Shown: positions 16,164 to 25,234, numbered from the stretch's first letter. The stretch: DNA of 64,000 bases from Kitasatospora albolonga (GCA_002082585.1 CP020563.1:6194001-6258000); one strand, 5' to 3'. Notes: generated from the letters alone by a model not told the origin. Translations and numbers: made by a program.

Positions 16164-17315
16164 ATGACACAGCAGCAGACCGCGGGCGGCGATGTCCGCC
16201 TCGTAGGGATCAGCAAGACCTACGGCTCCTTCACCGCCGTGCACCCGCTCGACCTGACCGTCCCCCAGGGCTCCTTCTTCGCCCTGCTCGGCGCCTCCGG
16301 CTGCGGCAAGACCACCACCCTGCGGATGATCGCGGGGCTGGAGGAGGCCACCACCGGCACGGTGCTCCTCGGGGAGAAGGACATCACCGACCTGCCCCCG
16401 TACAAGCGGCCGGTCAACACCGTCTTCCAGAGCTACGCGCTCTTCCCGCACCTGGACATCACCGAGAACATCGCCTTCGGGCTCCGCAGGCGCGGCATCA
16501 AGTCGGTGAAGAAGCAGGTCGACGAGATGCTCGACCTCGTCCAGCTCGGCGACTTCGCCCGCCGCAAACCGCACCAGCTCTCCGGCGGCCAGCAGCAGCG
16601 CGTCGCCGTGGCCCGCGCGCTCATCAACCACCCGCAGGTCCTGCTGCTCGACGAACCGCTCGGCGCCCTCGACCTCAAGCTCCGCCGCCAGATGCAGCTG
16701 GAGCTCAAGCGCATCCAGACCGAGGTCGGCATCACCTTCGTGCACGTCACCCACGACCAGGAGGAGGCCATGACCATGGCCGACACCGTCGCGGTGATGA
16801 ACGGGGGCCGCGTCGAACAGCTCGGTGCCCCCGCCGACCTCTACGAGAACCCGCGCACCACCTTCGTCGCCAACTTCCTCGGCACCTCCAACCTCATCGA
16901 GGGCGAGATCGTCTCCACGGGCGGCGATCTGGTCGTGGCGGCGGGCGGCGGCAAGCTCACCCTGCCCCGCGAGCGATGTTCGGCCCCCACGAGCAGCGGC
17001 GGCCGGCTCCTCCTCGGCATCCGGCCCGAGAAGATATCCCTCGCCCACGCGGACGACGCCGACACCATCGCCGCGGGCCGCAACCGCGTCACCGGCCGTA
17101 TCACCGACTCCAGCTTCATCGGCGTCTCCACGCAGTACGTGGTCGAGAGCCCGGCCGGAACGGCCCTCCAGGTCTACGAGCAGAACATCGAGAGGGATAC
17201 GCGCCTGGTCCCCGGCGCCGAGGTCGTCCTCCACTGGAACCCCGCCCACACCTTCGGCCTCGACGCCGCCCAGGACATCGACGCGGGCGCGACGAGCGTG
17301 GAGGACGCGGAATGA
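16164..17315 (+). CDS. potA: Spermidine/putrescine ABC transporter ATP-binding protein
   Basis: A 383-residue importer ATPase. Walker A is GASGCGKTT near residue 41, followed by the Q-loop (VFQSYALFPH), signature LSGGQQQR, Walker B (VLLLDEP), D-loop (LGALDLKLR) and H-loop (HVTHDQEEA). A C-terminal TOBE domain starts near residue 245. Its last codons overlap the potB start by ATGA, so the two are translationally coupled. Confidence 0.95.
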   Translation: MTQQQTAGGDVRLVGISKTYGSFTAVHPLDLTVPQGSFFALLGASGCGKTTTLRMIAGLEEATTGTVLLGEKDITDLPPYKRPVNTVFQSYALFPHLDITENIAFGLRRRGIKSVKKQVDEMLDLVQLGDFARRKPHQLSGGQQQRVAVARALINHPQVLLLDEPLGALDLKLRRQMQLELKRIQTEVGITFVHVTHDQEEAMTMADTVAVMNGGRVEQLGAPADLYENPRTTFVANFLGTSNLIEGEIVSTGGDLVVAAGGGKLTLPRERCSAPTSSGGRLLLGIRPEKISLAHADDADTIAAGRNRVTGRITDSSFIGVSTQYVVESPAGTALQVYEQNIERDTRLVPGAEVVLHWNPAHTFGLDAAQDIDAGATSVEDAE

Positions 17316-18247
17316 GCGCCACCGAGGCGCCGCCCGCGCCGACCCCCGAGGGGCCCCGGGAGCTGACGCTCCGCAAGCCCTCCACCCGCAAACGGCTCGT
17401 CCCGTACTGGCTGCTGCTTCCCGGCATCCTCTGGCTGCTCGTCTTCTTCGCCCTGCCGCTCGTCTACCAGGCGTCCACCTCCGTACAGACCGGCTCCCTG
17501 GAGCAGGGCTTCGAGGTCACCTGGCACTTCCAGACGTACGTGGACGCGCTGCGCGAGTACTACCCGCAGTTCATCCGGTCCCTGCTGTACGCGGGCACCG
17601 CCACCATCCTGTGCCTGCTGCTCGGCTACCCGCTCGCCTACCTCATCGCCTTCAAGGCGGGCCGCTGGCGCAACCTGGTGCTGGTGCTGGTCATCGCCCC
17701 GTTCTTCACCAGCTTCCTCATCCGTACGCTGGCGTGGAAGACGATCCTCGCCGACGGCGGCGCGGTCGTGGACGTGCTCACCACCCTGCACGTCCTGGAC
17801 GTCACCAGCTGGCTCGGCTGGACCGAGTCCAACCGGGTCCTCGCCACGCCCATGGCGGTCGTCTGCGGTCTGACGTACAACTTCCTGCCGTTCATGATCC
17901 TGCCGCTCTACACCTCGCTGGAGCGGATCGACGGCCGACTGCACGAGGCGGCGGGCGACCTCTACGCCACCCCCGCCACCACCTTCCGGAAGGTGACGTT
18001 CCCGCTCTCCATGCCCGGCGTCGTCTCCGGCACCCTGCTGACCTTCATCCCGGCCAGCGGCGACTACGTCAACGCCGAACTGCTGGGCTCCACCGACACC
18101 AAGATGGTCGGCAGCGTCATCCAGAGCCAGTTCCTGCGGGTCCTGGACTATCCGACGGCCGCCGCGCTCTCCTTCATCCTCATGGCGATCGTCCTGCTGA
18201 TGGTCACCTTCTACATCCGCCGCTCCGGGACGGAGGACCTGGTCTGA
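17312..18247 (+). CDS. potB: Spermidine/putrescine ABC transporter permease PotB
   Basis: A 311-residue permease with six membrane helices, the first at about residues 34-55. The cytoplasmic EAA loop that docks on PotA reads HEAAGDLYATPATTFRKVTFPLSMPG. The N-terminal 25 residues are a charged cytoplasmic tail. Start ATG at 17312 overlaps the potA stop; the stop overlaps the potC start (TGATG). Confidence 0.94.
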   Translation: MSATEAPPAPTPEGPRELTLRKPSTRKRLVPYWLLLPGILWLLVFFALPLVYQASTSVQTGSLEQGFEVTWHFQTYVDALREYYPQFIRSLLYAGTATILCLLLGYPLAYLIAFKAGRWRNLVLVLVIAPFFTSFLIRTLAWKTILADGGAVVDVLTTLHVLDVTSWLGWTESNRVLATPMAVVCGLTYNFLPFMILPLYTSLERIDGRLHEAAGDLYATPATTFRKVTFPLSMPGVVSGTLLTFIPASGDYVNAELLGSTDTKMVGSVIQSQFLRVLDYPTAAALSFILMAIVLLMVTFYIRRSGTEDLV

Positions 18248-19050
18248 TGCCCGTACTGCGCTGGATACGCCGGAACCTGGTCGTCATCGCGGGTCTGCTG
18301 ACCCTCGCGTACATGATCCTGCCGAACATCGTCGTGATGGTGTTCTCGTTCAACAAGCCCAACGGCCGCTTCAACTACCAGTGGCAGCGGTTCTCGCTGG
18401 ACGCCTGGAAGGACCCCTGCGGGGTCGCCGACCTCTGCGGCTCGCTCTCCCTCTCGCTCCAGATCGCCTTCTGGGCGACGGTGGGGGCCACCGCGCTCGG
18501 TACGGCGGTCGCCTTCGCGCTGGTCCGCTACCGCTTCCGGGCGCGCGGCGCGATCAGCTCGCTGATCTTCCTGCCGATGGCGATGCCCGAGGTCGTCATG
18601 GCGGCCTCCCTGCTCACGCTCTTCCTGAACATGGGCGCCCAGCTCGGCTTCTGGACCGTGCTCATCGCCCACATCATGTTCTGCCTCAGCTTCGTGGTGA
18701 CCGCCGTCAAGGCGCGCGTGATGTCGATGGACCCGAAACTGGAGGAAGCCGCCCGCGACCTCTACGCGGGGCCCGTACAGACCTTCCTACGGGTGACCCT
18801 TCCGATCGCCGCGCCCGGAATCGCGGCGGGCGCGCTGCTTGCCTTCGCGCTCTCCTTCGACGATTTCATCATTACGAATTTCAACGCGGGCTCCACTGTC
18901 ACCTTCCCCATGTTCGTCTGGGGTTCTGCGCAGCGCGGCACGCCCGTCCAGATCAACGTCATCGGCACCGCCATGTTCATCATTGCGGTAATGGTGGTTC
19001 TCGTCGGCCAGGTCATAGCGAGCCGGCGCAGGAACAACGCTCGACCCTGA
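18247..19050 (+). CDS. potC: Spermidine/putrescine ABC transporter permease PotC
   Basis: A 267-residue second permease subunit with about six membrane helices and an EAA loop (EEAARDLYAGPVQTFLRVTLPIAAPG). PotB and PotC form the membrane channel of the importer. A cysteine pair (DPCGVADLCG) in the first extracytoplasmic loop is unusual and could form a disulfide. Start ATG overlaps the potB stop by two bases. Confidence 0.94.
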   Translation: MPVLRWIRRNLVVIAGLLTLAYMILPNIVVMVFSFNKPNGRFNYQWQRFSLDAWKDPCGVADLCGSLSLSLQIAFWATVGATALGTAVAFALVRYRFRARGAISSLIFLPMAMPEVVMAASLLTLFLNMGAQLGFWTVLIAHIMFCLSFVVTAVKARVMSMDPKLEEAARDLYAGPVQTFLRVTLPIAAPGIAAGALLAFALSFDDFIITNFNAGSTVTFPMFVWGSAQRGTPVQINVIGTAMFIIAVMVVLVGQVIASRRRNNARP

Positions 19051-19073
19051 AATTCCCGAAGGAGTTGGAAACC

Positions 19074-20489
19074 ATGGCCCCAGCTGCCATGCGTACTGCT
19101 GCACAATCCATCGCCGGTGCCAAGCCGGTCTCCTACTGGCTGGACGACCCGGCCAGGCCCGAGGCGCTGCCCGCCCTGACCGGCGACGAGCGCACCGACC
19201 TCCTGGTCATCGGCGGCGGCTACAGCGGACTGTGGACCGCGCTCATCGCCAAGGAGCGCGACCCGGACCGGGACGTCGTCCTCATCGAGGGGCACGAGGT
19301 GGGCTGGGCCGCCTCGGGCCGCAACGGCGGCTTCTGCGCCGCCTCCCTCACCCACGGCCTGGCCAACGGCGTGGAGCGGTGGCCGGACGAGATCGCGGAG
19401 CTGGAGGAGCTGGGGGAGCGGAACCTCGACGCCATCGAGGCCGCCGCCGCCCGCTACAGCATCGACTGCGAGTTCGAGCGGACCGGCGAGATCGATGTCG
19501 CCACCGAGCCCCACCAGCTCGAGGAGCTGCGGGAATGGCACCAGGAGATCCAGCGGCTCGGCATCACGGGCGTGGACTTCCTGGACCGCGACGCCCTGCG
19601 CGCCGAGGTCGACTCGCCCACCTTCCTCGGCGGCCTCTGGGACCGGCGCGGCGTCGCGATGCTCCACCCGGCCAAGCTCGCCTGGGGCCTGAAGCGGGCC
19701 TGCCGGGAGCTGGGCGTACGGATCTACGAGAACACCCGGGGCCTCGACCTGGTCCGCTCCGGCCCGGGGATGGCGGTGCGGACACCGTACGGGCGCGTCT
19801 TCGCCCGCCGGGTCGCGCTCGGCACCAACATCTTCCCCTCGCTCGTCAAGCGGGTCCGCCCGTACACCGTGCCGGTCTACGACTACGCGCTGATGACCGA
19901 ACCGCTCACCCCCGGGCAGCTCGAATCCATCGGCTGGAAGGGGCGCCAGGGGCTGGGCGACAGCGCGAACCAGTTCCATTACTTCCGGCTCTCCGCGGAC
20001 AACCGCATCCTGTGGGGCGGATACGACGCGATCTATCCGTACGGGGGGCGGCTCAGTGCCGATCTGGACCAGCGGCCGGAGACGTTCCTCAAGCTCGCGG
20101 AGCAGTTCTTCGAGTGTTTTCCGCAGCTTTCCGGGCTGAATTTCTCGCATGCCTGGGGCGGCGCGATCGACACCTGTTCCCGCTTCACCGCTTTCTTCGG
20201 CACGGCCCATCAGGGGCGGGTCGCGTACGCCGCCGGATATACGGGTCTCGGCGTCGGCTCGACGCGTTTCGGGGCCGATGTGATGCTCGATCTGCTCGAC
20301 GGTGAGGAGACCGAGCGGACCCGGCTGGAGATGGTCCGCTCCAAGCCGATGCCGTTCCCGCCGGAGCCGTTCGCCTGGGCCGGGATCGAGATCACCAAGC
20401 GGTCCCTCGCCCGCGCCGACGCCAACGGGGGCCACCGCAATCTGTGGCTGAAGACCATGGACAAGCTGGGGCTCGGCTTCGACAGCTGA
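19074..20489 (+). CDS. FAD-dependent oxidoreductase, PuuB-like (gamma-glutamyl-)putrescine oxidase
   Basis: A 471-residue DAO-fold flavoenzyme. The FAD Rossmann motif is DLLVIGGGYSGLWTA (residues about 42-56), followed by the E of VVLIEG, which binds the ribose, and GWAASGRNGGF, typical of PuuB/OrdL amine oxidases. The C-terminal FAD-closing motif AAGYTGLGVGSTRFGADVM is intact. In the Puu pathway this enzyme oxidises gamma-glutamylputrescine with O2. Here it ends the Pot operon and probably acts on the imported polyamine, with the aldehyde passed to the dehydrogenase at 13256. No gamma-glutamylpolyamine synthetase gene is in the window. AAGGAG at 19060-19064 supports the ATG at 19074. Confidence 0.88.
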   Translation: MAPAAMRTAAQSIAGAKPVSYWLDDPARPEALPALTGDERTDLLVIGGGYSGLWTALIAKERDPDRDVVLIEGHEVGWAASGRNGGFCAASLTHGLANGVERWPDEIAELEELGERNLDAIEAAAARYSIDCEFERTGEIDVATEPHQLEELREWHQEIQRLGITGVDFLDRDALRAEVDSPTFLGGLWDRRGVAMLHPAKLAWGLKRACRELGVRIYENTRGLDLVRSGPGMAVRTPYGRVFARRVALGTNIFPSLVKRVRPYTVPVYDYALMTEPLTPGQLESIGWKGRQGLGDSANQFHYFRLSADNRILWGGYDAIYPYGGRLSADLDQRPETFLKLAEQFFECFPQLSGLNFSHAWGGAIDTCSRFTAFFGTAHQGRVAYAAGYTGLGVGSTRFGADVMLDLLDGEETERTRLEMVRSKPMPFPPEPFAWAGIEITKRSLARADANGGHRNLWLKTMDKLGLGFDS

Positions 20490-20629
20490 CACCCCGTCCA
20501 ACAGTGTGACCCACCTCACGGCCAACAAGTGGCCCCAACCCGCGTCATAGTTCGGGCCCGACGCTCTCTCGCCCGTGTACGCACCGGTAGGACCCTGCCG
20601 GTGTTCTTCACACCAACGGGAGGCTGGTC

Positions 20630-21094
20630 ATGGCTGGCTCGGAGACCAGGGCCGCGGTCGAATGGCTCACATCGGTGGCACCGGACCCCGGCGCCTGCCG
20701 GTGGGAGTGGGAGCGCAATCCGCAGGGAATCGCGCTCCTCCCCGCCGGTAAGCGCTGGGACGTGCTGATCCTGCCGGGGGAGCTGGGGTATCCGACGCTC
20801 GACGTGCTCACCCGTCTCATCGACCGGCCCGGACCGGTCCTCGCCGACTTCGGCGAATCCCGTATGGGCTTCTTCGTCCCGCCCGGCACCGCGTCCCGCT
20901 GGGTCGGCACCGGCATCCGGGGCGCGGGCCCCGGCACCTGGATCGTCGTCCCGCATCCGGGCCGGGCGGCCGGGGGAGTGCGGTGGCTGATCCCGCCGGA
21001 CGGCTCGGGGACCCTCACCGACCCGGGGCTGCTGGAGCTCGCGATGCACGAGGCGGCCGGAGCCGCCGCCCAGGACGGCCACGAGGGAGGGTGA
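20630..21094 (+). CDS. Conserved hypothetical protein
   Basis: A 154-residue cytoplasmic protein without signal or membrane segment. It is rich in Gly, Pro and Trp and contains the strings LPAGKRWDVLILPGELGYPTL and DFGESRMGFFVPPGTASRW, which recall the N-terminal fold of actinobacterial primase/polymerase-like proteins but without its metal-binding acidic residues. GGGAGG stands just before the ATG. The final codons (AQDGHEGG) form the first copy of a tandem DNA repeat that continues past the stop, so the C-terminus is probably unstable between strains. Function unknown. Confidence 0.65.
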   Translation: MAGSETRAAVEWLTSVAPDPGACRWEWERNPQGIALLPAGKRWDVLILPGELGYPTLDVLTRLIDRPGPVLADFGESRMGFFVPPGTASRWVGTGIRGAGPGTWIVVPHPGRAAGGVRWLIPPDGSGTLTDPGLLELAMHEAAGAAAQDGHEGG

Positions 21095-21213
21095 CCCGGC
21101 CCGTCCGGGGCGGCCGAGAGGGAGGGGGTCCGGCCGGTCCGGGGCGGCCGAGGGGGAGGGTGGCCCGGGCCGTCCGGGCGGCCGAGGGGGAGGCCGGTCC
21201 CGGTGTCCGGGCC
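21076..21213 (+). repeat. Imperfect ~34-bp tandem repeat, about four copies
   Basis: The block CGGCC(G/A)-n-GAGGGnGAGGG recurs at 21076, 21111, 21145 and 21179, a 34-35 bp period. The first copy is the 3' end of the preceding gene; the rest fill the gap before the chitinase promoter. Confidence 0.7.
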
Positions 21214-21246
21214 GCCGCGAAGAGGGGTGACCCACTGCCAGAGGTC

Positions 21247-21273
21247 TTGACAACCTGATTGGTCTGGACCATG
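21247..21273 (+). promoter_or_regulatory. Chitinase promoter with DasR-like operator (dre)
   Basis: A consensus -35 TTGACA stands at 21247-21252. From 21258 to 21273 lies a near-palindrome centred on TGGTCTGGACCA, agreeing at most positions with the dre site bound by DasR (core TGGTCTAGACCA). The operator fills the -35/-10 spacer, a layout that blocks RNA polymerase and fits GlcNAc-responsive control of chitinase genes. The -10 (about 21270-21275) is weak. Confidence 0.65.
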
Positions 21274-21317
21274 TTGTGCGCACGCCACACCCAATTCCCC
21301 CCTGCACGGAGGTTGTT

Positions 21318-23141
21318 GTGGGACGCACCGGACCAACCGTCAGATTTTCCGGACTTCTGGCCACCTGTACGGCCGCGGTGCTCGCCGCCGGTGCCCTGGT
21401 CGCCACGGCACCGGCGGCCAGCGCGGCCGACGTGGACGTGGCCCGCAACGGCGGCTTCGAGGCGGGCCTCGACGGCTGGAGCTGCACCGCCGCCAGCGGA
21501 GCGGCCGTCTCCACCCCCGTACGCAGCGGCACGGCGGCCCTGAAGGCGACCCCGGCGGGCCACGACAACGCCCGGTGCTCCCAGAGCGTCACGGTCAAGC
21601 CCAACTCCCGCTACACGCTGAGCGCCTGGGTGCAGGGCAGCCACGTCTACCTCGGCGCCACCGGCACCGGCACCACCGACGTCTCCACCTGGACCCAGTC
21701 CCCGGGCGCCTGGAAGCAGCTCACCACCAGCTTCACCACCGGCCCCAACACCACCTCCGTCAGCGTCTACACCCACGGCTGGTACGGCACGCCCGCCCAC
21801 TACGTCGACGACCTCACCCTCGTCGGCCCCGGCGGCGACCCCGTGGTCGTCCCGGCCGTTCCCAGCGGCCTGCGGACCACCGCGCTCACCTCCTCCTCGG
21901 TCGCCCTCGCCTGGAACGCCGTCTCCGGCGCGACCGGCTACCACGTCTACCGGGGCGGTACGAAGGTGGCCACGGTCACCGGCCCGGCCGCCACCGTGAC
22001 GGGGCTGGCCGCATCGACCGCGTACAGCTTCCAGGTCACCGCCGCCAACGCGGCCGGTGAGTCCGCCCGGTCGGCCGCCGTCACCGCGACCACCACCGAG
22101 GGCGGCGGGGGCGGCGACGGCAAGCTCCCGGCCCGGGCGCTCGTCGGTTACCTCCACTCCAGCTTCGCCAACGGTTCCGGCTACACCCGCATGGCGGACG
22201 TGCCCGACTCCTGGGACGTCATCAACCTCGCCTTCGGCGAGCCCACCACCGTCACCTCCGGCGACATCCGCTTCTCGCTCTGCCCGGTCACCGAGTGCCC
22301 GAACGTCGAGTCCGAGGCGGAGTTCAAGGCCGCGATCAAGGCCAAGCAGGCCGCGGGCAAGAAGGTCCTGATCTCCATCGGCGGCCAGAACGGCCAGGTC
22401 CGGCTCGCCTCCACCGCCGCCCGGGACGCCTTCGTCACCTCGGTCTCCAGGATCATCGACACCTACGGACTCGACGGCCTGGACATCGACTTCGAGGGCC
22501 ACTCCCTCTCGCTGGAGACCGGGGACACCGACTTCCGCTCCCCGACCTCGCCGGTGATCGTCAACCTGATCTCCGCGGTGAAGACCCTCAAGGCGAAGTA
22601 CGGCTCCGACTTCATCCTGACGATGGCGCCCGAGACCTTCTTCGTCCAGCTCGGCTACCAGTTCTACGGCTCCGGCCCCTGGGGCGGCCAGGACCCGCGC
22701 GCAGGCGCGTACCTGCCGGTCATCCACGCCCTGCGCGACGACCTGACCCTGCTCCACGTCCAGGACTACAACTCCGGCCCGATCATGGGGCTGGACAACC
22801 AGTACCACTCGATGGGCGGCGCGGGCTTCCACATCGCCATGACCGACATGCTGCTCGCCGGGTTCCCGGTCGCGGGCAACACGAGCCGCGTCTTCCCGGG
22901 CCTGCGCCCCGACCAGGTCGCCATCGGTCTCCCGGCCTCCACCCACGCGGGCAACGGCCACACCTCACCGGCCGAGGTCAACAAGGCGCTCAACTGCCTC
23001 ATCAAGAAGACCGACTGCGGCTCCTACCAGACCCACGGGACCTGGACCGATCTGCGCGGGCTGATGACCTGGTCGATCAACTGGGACCGGTTCAACAACT
23101 GGGAGTTCAGCCGGAACTTCAACTCCTACTTCGGGCGCTGA
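21318..23141 (+). CDS. Secreted GH18 chitinase with CBM and FnIII domains
   Basis: A 607-residue exported chitinase. The signal peptide ends near APAASA (about residue 37). Next come a carbohydrate-binding beta-sandwich of CBM4/9/16 type (about 38-175), one fibronectin III domain (about 178-265), a glycine linker, and a GH18 barrel (about 272-607). The catalytic motif DGLDIDFEG gives proton donor E393, and SIGG marks the substrate-assisted barrel strand. It resembles ChiB-type Streptomyces chitinases. The GTG at 21318 is chosen because GGAGG lies 5 bases upstream; an earlier ATG overlaps the operator region. Confidence 0.92.
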   Translation: MGRTGPTVRFSGLLATCTAAVLAAGALVATAPAASAADVDVARNGGFEAGLDGWSCTAASGAAVSTPVRSGTAALKATPAGHDNARCSQSVTVKPNSRYTLSAWVQGSHVYLGATGTGTTDVSTWTQSPGAWKQLTTSFTTGPNTTSVSVYTHGWYGTPAHYVDDLTLVGPGGDPVVVPAVPSGLRTTALTSSSVALAWNAVSGATGYHVYRGGTKVATVTGPAATVTGLAASTAYSFQVTAANAAGESARSAAVTATTTEGGGGGDGKLPARALVGYLHSSFANGSGYTRMADVPDSWDVINLAFGEPTTVTSGDIRFSLCPVTECPNVESEAEFKAAIKAKQAAGKKVLISIGGQNGQVRLASTAARDAFVTSVSRIIDTYGLDGLDIDFEGHSLSLETGDTDFRSPTSPVIVNLISAVKTLKAKYGSDFILTMAPETFFVQLGYQFYGSGPWGGQDPRAGAYLPVIHALRDDLTLLHVQDYNSGPIMGLDNQYHSMGGAGFHIAMTDMLLAGFPVAGNTSRVFPGLRPDQVAIGLPASTHAGNGHTSPAEVNKALNCLIKKTDCGSYQTHGTWTDLRGLMTWSINWDRFNNWEFSRNFNSYFGR

Positions 23142-23157
23142 GGCACCCCACCAGACC

Positions 23158-23200
23158 GATGCCCGTCGCCGCGGTGAAGAGGACCGCGGCGACGGGCATC
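23158..23200 (+). terminator. Strong hairpin terminator after chitinase gene
   Basis: Perfect 18-base arms (23158-23175 and 23183-23200) with a 7-base loop, starting 16 bases after the chitinase stop. Confidence 0.88.
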
Positions 23201-23280
23201 ATCCATGCTGTCCAGCCCACCCAGGGTGATCACGCCGTGGAAGGGCGCTCCCGCCCGCCGCGTACGAGAGAGGACAGCGT

Positions 23281-24513
23281 GTGAGCACAGGTACAGCTTC
23301 GCCGGTCTTCGCGGAGGACGCCTCCGCGGGGGACGCGTTCCACACCCCGCCGGTGCCGCTGCCCGACGGCATCCCCGGCGACCCGATCCGGGTACGCCGC
23401 CTGGACAACCCCGCCGCCGCCGTACCCGGCGGGGAGAACTGGCTGGTCCTGCACCGGTCGGAGGGCGCGGACGGAAGCCCGGTCGCCACCTCGGGGATCA
23501 TCGCCCTGCCGGACCGCGCCGCCCACCCCGTCCCCGAGGGCGGATACCCGCTGATCAGCTGGGCCCACGGCACGGTGGGCGCGGCCAACCGGTGCGCGCC
23601 CTCGCGGGACCGGGGCGACACCGGGGCCTCGCCCATGAACGCCCACCCGCGCACGCTCCTCGGCCACTTCCTGGACCAGGGGTGGGCCGTGGCGATGACG
23701 GACTACGAGGCCCTGGGCACGGGCACCGCCGGGCATCTGCACCCGTACCTCTGCGGCCGCTCCGAGGCCATGGGCGTACTCGACATCGTGACGGCCGCCC
23801 GCAGGCTGTTTTCCGGGGAGATCGGGGAGCGGTACGCCGTCGTCGGGCACTCCCAGGGCGGTCAGGCGGCCCTGTTCGCCGCCCATTACGCGCCCGGCCG
23901 GGTGGCCGGACTGGTCGGCGCCGCCGCCATCGCCCCCGCCAACCACCTCCTGGGCCTGGTCCGGGCCGGAGCCCTCCTCGGCCAGGTCAACAGCGGCTTC
24001 GCCTTCACCCCGCTCCTCCTGGCCGGAGCCCTCGGCGGCGACCCCGCGATCGACCCGGAACAGGTCCTCTCGCCCCGGGCGTTCGAGGAGCTCTGGCCCC
24101 ATGTGCGGCAGCGCTCCCGCGCCGGTCTGAGCCGCCCCGACTCCTGGGGCGGCATCAGGGGCGACGAGCAGTTCAGGGCCGGGTATCCCGCCGCGCCCAA
24201 CGCCCACCAGGCGGCGTTCGACCGGCAGCTGGAGGCGATGAACCCGGACCTCCCCATCACCGTCCCGGTCCGTATCACCCAGGCCGCCGACGACGAACGC
24301 GTCCGCGCCGACCCCGCACCCCTGCCGGGCACGGACGCCCTGGTCGCGGAGCTCACCGCGACGAACAGCCCGCGCGGGAACATCCACTACCGGCGGTACG
24401 GGCCCGGCGCCGTCCCCGCCGACGAGCCGCTCGGCATCCACTTCGCGACGATCGACCACGACACCCCGGAGCTCACCGCGTGGCTCGCGGCCCTCCTCGC
24501 CGACCCGGACTGA
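23281..24513 (+). CDS. Secretory lipase-family alpha/beta hydrolase
   Basis: A 410-residue alpha/beta hydrolase of the LIP (triacylglycerol lipase) family. The nucleophile S191 sits in GHSQGG, preceded by a strand AVVGHS and an oxyanion region with LISWAHGTVG near residue 95. A downstream Asp (QAADDERV) and His (GIHFATIDHDTP) fit the triad. Although the family is often secreted, no clear signal peptide follows the GTG start at 23281 (GAGAGGA lies upstream), so this copy may be cytoplasmic or exported by another route. Confidence 0.83.
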   Translation: MSTGTASPVFAEDASAGDAFHTPPVPLPDGIPGDPIRVRRLDNPAAAVPGGENWLVLHRSEGADGSPVATSGIIALPDRAAHPVPEGGYPLISWAHGTVGAANRCAPSRDRGDTGASPMNAHPRTLLGHFLDQGWAVAMTDYEALGTGTAGHLHPYLCGRSEAMGVLDIVTAARRLFSGEIGERYAVVGHSQGGQAALFAAHYAPGRVAGLVGAAAIAPANHLLGLVRAGALLGQVNSGFAFTPLLLAGALGGDPAIDPEQVLSPRAFEELWPHVRQRSRAGLSRPDSWGGIRGDEQFRAGYPAAPNAHQAAFDRQLEAMNPDLPITVPVRITQAADDERVRADPAPLPGTDALVAELTATNSPRGNIHYRRYGPGAVPADEPLGIHFATIDHDTPELTAWLAALLADPD

Positions 24514-24843
24514 CCCGCCACCGCACACGCCGGGCGCCTTCCCGGCCCTCTTCCGGCCCGTTCCCGGCCCCTTCTCGGCTCTCTCCCGACCCTTTCCCGG
24601 CCCGCTCTCGTCCCGTTCTCGTCCCGGGCTGTGCCGCTCCGTCCCGGAGGCCGCCGGGACGCCGCTGACCAGCGGACCAGCCGTCCCGGGAATTCCCGGG
24701 AACGCCGTCCCGCCCGCCCGGGACGGGCTCCGCCTGCCAGGGTTACCGGCGAGTCGGGAAGCGGCCGTCGGCCTGCGCACCCGGCCGGTACGCCGTCGGG
24801 CACAGGCTGCCCGCGGGGGATTCGCACGAAGGGGAAAAACGTT
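24514..24843. other. Intergenic region: pyrimidine-rich repeats and an 18-bp palindrome
   Basis: Between the lipase and the next gene, 24537-24628 is strongly C/T-rich on the plus strand, with roughly eight copies of a degenerate 10-12 base unit resembling TTCCCGGCCC. A perfect 18-bp palindrome centred on GAATTC (TCCCGGGAA half-site) lies at 24684-24701, and the remaining sequence has no convincing gene. The palindrome, about 140 bp before the next start, is a possible operator. Confidence 0.55.
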
Positions 24844-25215
24844 TTGCTGACCAAGAAGCTGGCCGCAGGACTGTCCACCGCCGCCCTCATGGGAGTCGGC
24901 CTGTTCGGAGCCCCGGCCGCCACCGCGGCCCCGGCCGCGGCAGGTGGCCAGGTCGGTGTGATGACGGTGAAGGGCTGCGTCTACGCCGGTACCCACCCGG
25001 TGGTCAAGTCCGGTGACAACAACCGGCACGTCAAGCACGCCCAGTGCCTGCTGAAGAAGGTCTACGGCTACAACGTGGACATGGACGGCAGCTTCGGGCC
25101 GAAGACCAAGAGCGCGGTGATCAAGGCCCAGAAGCGGTGCTACCCCAAGAGCCCGTCCGACTGGGACGGCATCGTCGGCTTCAAGACCTGGTCCTGCCTG
25201 CACACCAAGGTCTGA
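24844..25215 (+). CDS. Small secreted peptidoglycan-binding protein (TTG start)
   Basis: A 123-residue exported protein. A signal peptide (KKLAAGLSTAALMGVGLFGAPAATA) ends near residue 30; the rest is a single PG_binding_1-like domain (VKHAQCLLKKVYGYNVDMDGSFGPKTKSAVIKAQ). Four cysteines in the mature part could form two disulfides. No catalytic domain is attached, so it probably binds peptidoglycan or a partner. The TTG at 24844 is preferred because GAAGGGG lies nine bases upstream and the signal peptide begins there; upstream in-frame starts lead through the repeat region. Confidence 0.82.
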   Translation: MLTKKLAAGLSTAALMGVGLFGAPAATAAPAAAGGQVGVMTVKGCVYAGTHPVVKSGDNNRHVKHAQCLLKKVYGYNVDMDGSFGPKTKSAVIKAQKRCYPKSPSDWDGIVGFKTWSCLHTKV

Positions 25216-25234
25216 CGGACACCCGGCGAGCGGT

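Noticed and set aside
14706..17249. Antisense open frame over the PotD/PotA genes
   Set aside because: Gly/Val/Leu/Asp shadow of the forward codons; no start context or domain.
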